Below the pieces are notes generated by a model. That model did no database searches. It was given only the letters and a program-made list of their open reading frames with translations, and was not told where the DNA came from. 15,271 bases of DNA. Origin: JAWXCH01 sp034440595 (lineage in GTDB: Bacteria > Planctomycetota > Planctomycetia > Pirellulales > JALHPA01). Positions 8,161 through 14,281 of the stretch are shown piece by piece (positions within the stretch are counted from its first letter, which is position 1; every line of letters begins with the position of its first letter). The position numbers and the translations under genes were made by a program. Location: positions 1 to 15,271 of the forward strand of contig JAWXCH010000093.1 in assembly GCA_034440595.1 (NCBI GenBank). Reading direction: 5' to 3'.

Positions 8161-8345
8161 TTTTTTTACCGCAGAGTGCGCGGAGCAGAACGCAGAGACG
8201 AGAATTGCACCTATCCTGTTCATCCCGTTCATCCTTGTTTCCAAAAAAATAAACAAGGATAGACAGGATAAACAGAATTGTGGTTGAATCGTAGCCGCTA
8301 GTCGCTTCATCCTTTGCGCTCTTGGCGTACTTTGCGGTGAAAAAT
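8161..8345. repeat. Long mirrored palindromic repeat between convergent genes
   Basis: Nested imperfect inverted repeat. The outer arms are TTTTTTTACCGCAGAG at the left and the reverse of TTTTTCACCGCAAAG at the right, both with GCGGAG/GCAGAG-type purine-rich continuation. The inner left arm is three tandem 9-10 nt units, ATCCTGTTC, ATCCCGTTC and ATCCTTGTTT (8213-8240). The inner right arm mirrors them as AAACAAGGAT, AGACAGGAT and AAACAGAAT (8251-8278) around a 10-nt A-rich loop. It takes up most of the 255-bp gap between the convergent arginine dihydrolase-like and beta-barrel genes and has no coding potential. Similar CGCAGAG/GGATGAACA intergenic repeats occur, from memory, in many environmental bacterial genomes. 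It may act as a bidirectional terminator. Confidence 0.7.
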
Positions 8346-8393
8346 TCAACGGCGAGTAAGCGTTGGTAAACTCACGATGTCACGTGCGAAAAA

Positions 8394-10049
8394 CTACCTT
8401 CCTGGTTGAGCAATCAATGTTCCATTGTCTGCTACACCAAATAGCGGACGGTAGGGGCTGCTGCCGGCTTTCAAAGCACCGTTTCGGCAGATGTACCAGG
8501 CCAGATTGATACCGATATTCCACGACTCTAGCGCCGGTTCGTTGGTGTCGTTACCAGCCGCGATGTAGTTGAACCCTGCGGTGAGATCCCAGTCTGAGGC
8601 GATCGGCTGTCGGAAATCTCCACCAAACATTCCATTGGAGTTGCCTGTGAATCCACCCCACAGGCGACCTTCGCCGCAATTCAGCAGTTTTCGGCGCAGG
8701 AAGAACGCGTACAGGCTCTCGGTTTCATAATTGATGACGTTGTTATTCAGATTATCCGAGCCACTATTACTGACGCCCGTTGCAAACCAGAAGCCGAATT
8801 CGTTGCCGCGGAACAGATGGCTCAGTTCACCACGCACCTGACCAACATCAAAGCTCTCGTCAAATTCGTCGAACAGATGGTCGTACACCACACCCCATTG
8901 CCAGCCTTGATCGCACATCTGTCGCTGGAAAAGACCTGTTGTGAAGAAAGTCTGCGAACGATTTCCTTCCGATGACTCTGAACTGTTCAGGTCGTTTTGC
9001 ATCGCCTGGGCACCGGCCTGCAGGCCGATTCCGTATTCGTCAAGAATGGGCATCGACCAGTTGATCCCTTCCTGAAAACCGAACGCGCCGGTATCTGGAT
9101 CGACACGATTCTTGAATCCATGCACGCCACCAAACAGCGTCATGTCCTTAGCAAAATACCAACCGACCCGGTCTCCGCAGGGGACGCAATCGTTGGACGA
9201 GTTGCAAGTATTGCAGTCGTTGCAGCCAACTTCGCCGCAGCCATTTCCACAGCCTCGGCCGCTGCAATCAACACTCGGATAGGGAGCTTGCCACGGTGCA
9301 TCGGGTAGCGACATGCCGTTGGGGCGCATACCTGGGTGCCCCATGTGTTGCTGCTGGTACTGCATCGTCTCGCGAGGATCCAACAGCGGCGCTGGGAGTT
9401 CTTCGGTGCTACCGTCTGTGTAGATTTCCTCGATTCCTGATTCTTGAAAGTCCGACTCCTGCGATACGGTGGTGAACCGGCCGGCTCTTCGAGTACCGGT
9501 CGCGCCAGGTGCGGGATCGTCCATCGGGTTGATCAGTGGATCGGATTCGTAGCTATCCTGGCGGGCCAGACGTGGGCCGGCCAACCGAGGGCCTGCTATT
9601 TCGTGCCGTGACATTTCAGCGCTGGCGGATTGCTGTTCTTCTGAATTTACTGCATAGCTACGATTGATTGTGCGGTGTCGCATCGGTCGCTGAATGCCGT
9701 AGTCGATCGAGGAATCGACCACTTGAGATGGTTCGCGACTGCTGCGCGGTTGGTCGCCACGCGCAGAACGCGAGGCGGAAGTGCTTGGATTGCCAACGCC
9801 GTGCCCGGTGACACGGACTTGCCGTGCGTCGGATTCGTACTGTGGCAGAAGTCGCGGCGGCTGGTACGGTCGCTGATAGTCCGGCTGCTGAACTGCGGCG
9901 TCCGCTCTGCCGGCGCGCTGCCGTGACGACTGGACATACATGTCCGAAGGCACGTTGGCCAATTGCGCCGAGGCGACGGCAGTCAGACAGAATGGCAGAA
10001 ACGCAAACCGCACTAGCATTGCTAGCGTGCTGTTGATCCAGGGGAACAT
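8394..10049 (-). CDS. Secreted beta-barrel-like protein with cysteine-rich linker (DUF6666-like)
   Basis: Exported protein of 551 residues. A signal peptide is visible (MLVRFAFLPFCLTAVASA, cleavage probably before QLANV). Its Met is codon 11, so 10019 is a good alternative start to 10049. Residues about 30-255 are polar, low-complexity and rich in Gln, Arg, Ser and Pro. Eight cysteines follow at 262, 267, 271, 276, 279, 282, 288 and 291. The C-terminal 250 residues alternate hydrophobic and polar positions with many Gly and aromatic residues (MTLFGGVHGF, WQWGVVYDHLF, GFWFATGVSNSG, WDLTAGFNYIAAG, SWNIGINLAWYI), as in an outer-membrane barrel. It resembles planctomycete DUF6666-type proteins as I remember them. 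The biochemical role is unknown. It lies 192 bp downstream of the gamma-lyase-like gene. Confidence 0.85.
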   Translation of the reverse strand: MFPWINSTLAMLVRFAFLPFCLTAVASAQLANVPSDMYVQSSRQRAGRADAAVQQPDYQRPYQPPRLLPQYESDARQVRVTGHGVGNPSTSASRSARGDQPRSSREPSQVVDSSIDYGIQRPMRHRTINRSYAVNSEEQQSASAEMSRHEIAGPRLAGPRLARQDSYESDPLINPMDDPAPGATGTRRAGRFTTVSQESDFQESGIEEIYTDGSTEELPAPLLDPRETMQYQQQHMGHPGMRPNGMSLPDAPWQAPYPSVDCSGRGCGNGCGEVGCNDCNTCNSSNDCVPCGDRVGWYFAKDMTLFGGVHGFKNRVDPDTGAFGFQEGINWSMPILDEYGIGLQAGAQAMQNDLNSSESSEGNRSQTFFTTGLFQRQMCDQGWQWGVVYDHLFDEFDESFDVGQVRGELSHLFRGNEFGFWFATGVSNSGSDNLNNNVINYETESLYAFFLRRKLLNCGEGRLWGGFTGNSNGMFGGDFRQPIASDWDLTAGFNYIAAGNDTNEPALESWNIGINLAWYICRNGALKAGSSPYRPLFGVADNGTLIAQPGR

Positions 10050-10241
10050 CGTGGTGTCGAACCTTGGTTCTCGTGATAGCCCCCCTGGCTACGCAGAAAA
10101 CGGTCGTTCGGCAGGTTTATCGACCACGGTGGGAGGAAAACTTTGGCGTGATTTTGAGAATTTGCAGAAACGGGTGCTAGCAGGCTTTCGATTCCAGATG
10201 CCGGTCCGCTTCACGTGCCGTTATAGAAACACCACAAACCG

Positions 10242-11390
10242 CTACCCGCAAAACTCCAGTGCCTGCTCCAGATCGTCGCGCAGGTCGCTAAAGGCTTCCA
10301 AACCAACTGATAGCCGAATCAGCCCGTCGGCGATGCCGTTCGCCCGGCGTGCTGCGGCGTCGTAGCTGGCATGCGACATGGAAGCGGGTTGCTCGATCAG
10401 ACTCTCGACTGAGCCGAGACTGACGGCCAGTTGGAAGAGCTTGGTGGATTCGACCACGCGCTTCGTAGTGGCGTAGTCCCCTTTCAATTCAAAGCTGAGC
10501 ATCGCCCCAAACCCGTCCTCCATTTGCCGCGCGGCAATCGCGTACCGGGGGTGCGATGGCAGCCCAGGGTACAGAACACGCGTGATGTTGGCGTGATCGG
10601 ACAGGTACTCGGCCAATCGCAACGCGGTGCGACTTTGTTCGCGCACCCGAAGTTCCATCGTCTTCAGCCCGCGTGAGCAGAGGAACGATTCCAGCGGCCC
10701 CATCACGGCTCCTGTCGCGTTCTGCACAAAGTGCAAACGTTTGAGCAGGTCGGGATCGTTGACGATGAGTGCTCCGCCGAGGACATCGCTGTGCCCGCCG
10801 ATGTATTTGGTGGCCGAGTGCATGACAATATCGGCACCTAACTCCAACGGTCGCGTCAGTACCGGGCTGGCAAAGGTACTGTCTACCCCTAAAAGAATGC
10901 CATGCCGGCGAGCGATTTTGGAGCAAGCAACGATATCGGCGATCGACATCAACGGGTTGCCCGGCGTTTCGATCCAAAGGAGCTTAGTTTCCGGTCGAAT
11001 CGCTTTTTGAATGGCGTCCAGGTCGGCGGCGTCGACCAGATTGGCCTCGATTCCGGCACGGTCGCAGATCTTGTGCAACAGTCGATAGGTGCCGCCGTAG
11101 ATGTCCTTGCCGGCGACAACGTGGTCGCCACCATTGAGAAGCATGGTTACGGCATGCGTGGCGGCCATGCCCGAGGAGAATGCCAACGCACCGATGCCGG
11201 ACTCCAGCGCTGCGAGTGTTGTCTCCAGGTTTCGCCGCGTTGGATTACCGGTACGTGAGTAGTCGAATTCTCCCCACTCACCAGCGGAAGCCTGCACGTA
11301 GGTCGATGCCAGATGAATCGGCGGAACGACCGCGCCGGTGGTGGGGTCCGGTGCGTTGCCGACGTGAATCGCTTTGGTGCGAAATTGCAT
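10242..11390 (-). CDS. PLP-dependent cystathionine gamma-lyase/synthase-type enzyme
   Basis: Cys/Met-metabolism PLP enzyme (fold type I) of 382 residues, typical for the family. Visible are Tyr44 and Arg46 in DYSRTGNPTR (phosphate contacts from the neighbouring subunit), Tyr98 in DIYGGTYRL (stacks on PLP), Asp170 in LLGVDSTFASP, the Schiff-base Lys195 in MHSATKYIGGHSD, the SLGSVESLIEQPASMSH segment (325-341) and the carboxylate-binding Arg360. These mark the transsulfuration family but do not separate cystathionine gamma-lyase, gamma-synthase and beta-lyase. Next to a clear gamma-synthase-like gene, the likely role is cleavage of cystathionine, giving cysteine (gamma-lyase) or homocysteine (beta-lyase). 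The active form should be a cytoplasmic tetramer. Confidence 0.92.
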   Translation of the reverse strand: MQFRTKAIHVGNAPDPTTGAVVPPIHLASTYVQASAGEWGEFDYSRTGNPTRRNLETTLAALESGIGALAFSSGMAATHAVTMLLNGGDHVVAGKDIYGGTYRLLHKICDRAGIEANLVDAADLDAIQKAIRPETKLLWIETPGNPLMSIADIVACSKIARRHGILLGVDSTFASPVLTRPLELGADIVMHSATKYIGGHSDVLGGALIVNDPDLLKRLHFVQNATGAVMGPLESFLCSRGLKTMELRVREQSRTALRLAEYLSDHANITRVLYPGLPSHPRYAIAARQMEDGFGAMLSFELKGDYATTKRVVESTKLFQLAVSLGSVESLIEQPASMSHASYDAAARRANGIADGLIRLSVGLEAFSDLRDDLEQALEFCG

Positions 11391-11419
11391 GTGAGGACGG
11401 TTTGAAAAAGAATGTCAGC

Positions 11420-11640
11420 GTGTGCCACTGGCACGTTTGTGAGTCAGATCGTGTGCCACTGGCTCCGCCAGTGTGGAACTTCTAAAAGTTATGAGGATTT
11501 GCAACCGGACTACAAAGATCAAAGATTGTTTGCAATTCTCCTCGCTGGCGCGTCGGGTTGGTGTGGATCGGCAAGCCCATTCTCACTCGCTCGACTCACT
11601 GGCGGAGCCAGTGGCACACAAATCGCAGGCCAGCGGCACC
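11420..11640. repeat. Palindromic repeat element with 23-bp perfect inverted repeats
   Basis: Positions 11451-11473 and 11597-11619 are perfect 23-bp reverse complements of each other. Each arm is itself a palindrome with the core CACTGGCTCCGCCAGTG, a 7-bp stem with a 3-nt loop. A third partial copy at 11420-11432 ends in GTGCCACTGGCAC. Inside lies a second, imperfect inverted pair, GAGGATTTGCAA (11493-11504) and TTGCAATTCTCCTC (11530-11543). No transposase and no convincing target-site duplication are present. It fills the 263-bp gap between the two PLP enzyme genes. The nested palindromes suggest a MITE- or REP-like unit able to fold into a cruciform or long RNA hairpin. Confidence 0.75.
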
Positions 11641-11653
11641 AATTTCGATACAT

Positions 11654-12958
11654 CTACCGGCGCGCGGTTTTTTGAACGCTTGGGGTAGTCGTAGTTGATG
11701 GAAGCCGATCCAGTGCTTGTGCCAGATCGGCGATCAAGTCCGCGGCGTTCTCAATACCACAGGCCATGCGAATCATATTGTCGGGAATGCCAAATCGTTT
11801 GCGATCGGCCGGTGTTTGTTCAAAATAGCTCATAACCAGCGGCTGTTCGATCAGGGACTCCACACCACCGAGGCTCGGCCCGATGCGCGGAATCTGCACG
11901 GCGTCGACCACATCGGCGGTCTGCCGCCAATCGGCGTCTTTGACCAGGAACGTGACCAGCCCACCGAACCCGCGCATCGTGCGCTGGGCAACTTCGTAAT
12001 ACGGATGCGACGGGAGTCCGGGATAGTAAACGTTTTCGATTTTCGGATGCGATGCCAAAAACTGTGCCACCGCAAGGCCGTTTTCATTGTGTCGCTGCAT
12101 GCGAAGTTCAAATGTTTTCAGCCCACGTTCGAGCAGGTAGATATTCTGCGGCGAGTTGATGGTCCCCATGATACCGCGCAGCTTGCGGACCGGTTCGAGC
12201 TTTTCGGCAGTACCGATGAGTGCCCCTGCCAGCAGGTCGTTGTGACCGCCGAGGTACTTGGTGGCCGAGTGCTGAACGAAATCGATGCCAGCCTTGAGCG
12301 GATTGATGTTGTACGGCGTGCCAAGTGTGGCATCGATCAACGTTTCGATATTGTGCCGGCGCCCGATATCGGCAAAGCGATCGAGGTCCACAATACTGAG
12401 GTGCGGGTTCGTCGGAGACTCGCTGATCAGCATCTTGGTGTTAGGGGTAATCGCCGCTTCCATAGCGTCATAGTCGCAGGCTTTCACTTGGCGAGTGACG
12501 ACTCCGAAGCGAGACAGATGTTTTGTGCAGAACTCACGGCTGCGATGATAGCATTCGTCAAAAAAAATCACTTCGTCGCCAGCGTTCAGCCGTGCCATGA
12601 GCAGCGTGACGAGTGCGGACATGCCGGTAGTGAACAGCAGAGCCGATTCGCCACCTTCGATGGCGGCCAGTTTGCGCTCAACGACTTTCTCGCTCGGGTT
12701 GCCGTAGCGGCCATATTCTTCGCGCTCTTGCTTTTGCTCAATGAAATCGATGACCGATTGCGTATCGGCAAAGGTGTAGGTGGAGGAGTTGAAGATCGGA
12801 TCGGTGATGGCGTCGCCATGTTTTTGGCGAGCTTCGCCGGAGTGGACAGCGATGGTGGACGGCCCAAACTGCGGCCGGCCTGGCTGACAGTTGGTCAGCT
12901 TTTGCAAGAAAGAATCGCGGTCGTCCGCAGACGAATTCTGACCGGAACTGGTACTCAT
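11654..12958 (-). CDS. Cystathionine gamma-synthase-like PLP enzyme
   Basis: PLP enzyme of 434 residues, longer than the usual 380-400 because of an N-terminal tail of about 30 polar residues and a Thr/Ser-rich C-terminal tail. Family residues are Tyr82 and Arg84 in EYGRYGNPSEKVVE, Tyr137 in DECYHRSREF, the ISESPTNPHLSIVDLD stretch (178-193), Asp209 in LIDATLGTPYN, Lys234 in QHSATKYLGGHNDLLAG and the SLGGVESLIEQP loop (362-373). The EYGRYGNP and ESPTNP versions recall plant-type cystathionine gamma-synthases, which join an activated homoserine to cysteine to make cystathionine. Which homoserine ester it uses cannot be read from sequence. The paralogous enzyme gene lies 263 bp downstream on the same strand, and a terminator sits in its leader. 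Confidence 0.9.
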   Translation of the reverse strand: MSTSSGQNSSADDRDSFLQKLTNCQPGRPQFGPSTIAVHSGEARQKHGDAITDPIFNSSTYTFADTQSVIDFIEQKQEREEYGRYGNPSEKVVERKLAAIEGGESALLFTTGMSALVTLLMARLNAGDEVIFFDECYHRSREFCTKHLSRFGVVTRQVKACDYDAMEAAITPNTKMLISESPTNPHLSIVDLDRFADIGRRHNIETLIDATLGTPYNINPLKAGIDFVQHSATKYLGGHNDLLAGALIGTAEKLEPVRKLRGIMGTINSPQNIYLLERGLKTFELRMQRHNENGLAVAQFLASHPKIENVYYPGLPSHPYYEVAQRTMRGFGGLVTFLVKDADWRQTADVVDAVQIPRIGPSLGGVESLIEQPLVMSYFEQTPADRKRFGIPDNMIRMACGIENAADLIADLAQALDRLPSTTTTPSVQKTARR

Positions 12959-13039
12959 ATTGATTACTCGATCGCCGTGGTGCTGGATGTTCCAAACTGT
13001 TTCCGGCGGGCGTGGCAGCTTTTCCTTCGCTGTTCCAAC

Positions 13040-13079
13040 AAAAAAGCCGCGTTCGGGGCACTTGGTCCCTGACGCGGCT
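13040..13079 (-). terminator. Intrinsic terminator in the leader of the gamma-synthase gene
   Basis: On the minus strand, AGCCGCGT (13079-13072) pairs perfectly with ACGCGGCT (13052-13045). Inner GGG/CCC pairs are also possible, and the hairpin is followed at once by a run of six T. It has no T-run on the other strand, so it acts only in the minus direction. No minus-strand protein gene lies upstream within the window; the next minus gene starts 81 nt downstream. It is therefore either an attenuator in the 5' leader of the gamma-synthase gene or the end of a small RNA. Confidence 0.75.
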
Positions 13080-13097
13080 CACTGTTGTTCAAGTTTG

Positions 13098-13346
13098 ATC
13101 GCGCTGGTCAGGCCTGGCTTAAAAAAGCAGGCCCGGTTCTTCTGGCGCGATGGCACTTTAGCAGTTTTTAAATGGCTGCAAGCGGCCGCAAATCCCGTCT
13201 AGCTCAATCCTAGCCTATTCGCGACGGTGCTGCAAGCATTCGCGCAAAGACTTGGATTCATTCAGCTTATGACTGTCACGCGGCCAAAAGGTTCGCCAGA
13301 TGCCAGCAGCCCGGTCAAAAATTGATTAGGGATTGAGCTTGACCGG
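13098..13346 (-). ncRNA. Candidate structured leader or small RNA upstream of the gamma-synthase gene
   Basis: Part of a 469-bp gap without a protein gene. In minus-strand order, CCGGTCAA (13346-13339) pairs with TTGACCGG (13318-13311). The loop of that hairpin contains AGCTCAATCC, which is perfectly complementary to GGATTGAGCT at 13210-13201 (TA/TA can extend it past one bulge), giving pseudoknot or switch geometry. Further on, ATCGCGC (13151-13145) pairs with GCGCGAT (13104-13098) and encloses a hairpin of GGCCTG (13133-13128) with CAGGCC (13116-13111) plus CTT/AAG. The strong terminator follows 18 nt later. I looked for the SAM-I core (GGCAACC) and other riboswitch, SRP and RNase P signatures and found none. 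Transcription is inferred from the terminator alone. Confidence 0.35.
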
Positions 13347-13427
13347 CTGAGCGGATCCTGAGAAAAGCCTGTCGTGTTCCCTCCACAGATCGACCGCTGT
13401 GCCACGCTTGCGCAAGGATGTGCGCCC

Positions 13428-14045
13428 ATGTACTACTTATCTCGATTCGCCTGCCTGCTCGGACTATTGTTTCTTACCGGCTGCCGCTCGCCGTATGCCT
13501 CGGATCAAGGGGCACTCTGGGGAGGCCTCGGCGGTGCTGGCCTGGGGGCGCTGGTAGGAAGTGCCAGTGGCAACACGGGTGCCGGTGCGGCGATTGGTGC
13601 GGGCGTAGGCGCACTCAGCGGTGCAGCAGTGGGTGGCGCGTTGGATGAGCAGAACGCACGCAATCAGGCAATGATCGATCAGCGAATTGCACAGGCGATA
13701 CCACAAGGCACGGTCACGCCGAATGACGTAGTGCAGTTGACACGCAACGGCGTGGCACCTCAGGTCATTGTCAATCAGATTCAGACACAAGGGGTCGCCG
13801 GGCCGTTGCAGAGCAACGATCTCATCTTTCTTTCGCAACAGGGGGTCGACCCCAGTGTGATTCAGGCGATGCAGGCTCCTCCGGTGAGGATGGCGTCTGG
13901 TCCACCTATTGGTGGGCCGGTGTATGTGCAAGAAGTAGGCCCCCCGGTGATTGTGGCCGCACCGTACTGTGGCCCGCACTATTATCGGCCTTATCGCCAC
14001 CATCATCATCCGGGCGTGAGTTGGGGCGTCTCGGTCGGCCATTAA
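13428..14045 (+). CDS. Glycine-zipper lipoprotein
   Basis: Predicted lipoprotein of 205 residues. The start at 13428 is chosen over an in-frame ATG at 13374 because AAGGA lies 9 nt before it and because it gives a standard lipoprotein signal, a hydrophobic stretch then LFLTGC with the lipidated Cys19. Residues about 32-70 form a glycine zipper (GGLGGAGLGALVG, then GAGAAIGAGVGALSGAAVGG), as in Omp-type glycine-zipper families that span or oligomerise in membranes. Two copies of a short motif follow, NDVVQLTRNGVAPQVIVNQIQ (about 99-119) and NDLIFLSQQGVDPSVIQAMQ (about 130-149). The C terminus is rich in Pro, Tyr and His with a run of four His. The protein is probably anchored in an envelope membrane; its function is unknown. 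It is divergent from the gamma-synthase gene. Confidence 0.88.
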   Translation: MYYLSRFACLLGLLFLTGCRSPYASDQGALWGGLGGAGLGALVGSASGNTGAGAAIGAGVGALSGAAVGGALDEQNARNQAMIDQRIAQAIPQGTVTPNDVVQLTRNGVAPQVIVNQIQTQGVAGPLQSNDLIFLSQQGVDPSVIQAMQAPPVRMASGPPIGGPVYVQEVGPPVIVAAPYCGPHYYRPYRHHHHPGVSWGVSVGH

Positions 14046-14078
14046 TTTCGGCTGCCAATATCTGCTGCACACGCCGTG

Positions 14079-14237
14079 GGAGCCGAGCTCCTACTGCTTC
14101 CGCACACGTTGCCCCCCCTGCTCTTTCGAGATTGCCCCATTCCCTGCTAGTGCGGGATTGTCCCGCTGCATCGACACGGCTAGCATACAAGTTGCCGTCT
14201 GACTGTTAATTCGCGCCGGCTCAGGCGGTTAAGCCGG
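14079..14237. other. Intergenic hairpins between lipoprotein and propeller genes
   Basis: The 236-bp gap holds three short perfect inverted repeats: GGAGC/GCTCC at 14079-14091 (extendable to 8 pairs with one G-U in RNA), GCGGGA/TCCCGC at 14152-14166, and CCGGCT/AGCCGG at 14216-14237, which ends 44 nt before the next start. None is followed by a T-run, so they are not clear intrinsic terminators. No small gene or recognisable promoter was seen here. Confidence 0.35.
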
Positions 14238-14281
14238 GCGTACTGTTGTAAAAGAATCTTGTAGCGAGTTGGACAATCATC

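Noticed and set aside
11441..11629. Target-site duplication flanking the 23-bp inverted repeats
   Set aside because: The flanks (GATC at left, AAATC at right) are not a convincing direct repeat.
11717..13072. 451-codon open frame on the plus strand opposite the gamma-synthase gene
   Set aside because: It is the antisense shadow of the minus-strand gene, whose reading has all PLP-family motifs; the plus translation matches no family I know and has no start signals.
13216..13236. Short leader peptide before the gamma-synthase terminator
   Set aside because: A tiny minus-strand frame (ATG CTT GCA GCA...) exists but lacks Met or Cys codon runs and a ribosome-binding site.
13081..13370. SAM-I, SAM-II, SAH or cobalamin riboswitch in the gamma-synthase leader
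   Set aside because: Read on the minus strand, the conserved cores (for example GGCAACC of SAM-I) are absent, so no known class is claimed.
13374..13427. Upstream ATG for the lipoprotein
   Set aside because: It would put an 18-residue polar tail before the lipoprotein signal and lacks the AAGGA that precedes 13428.
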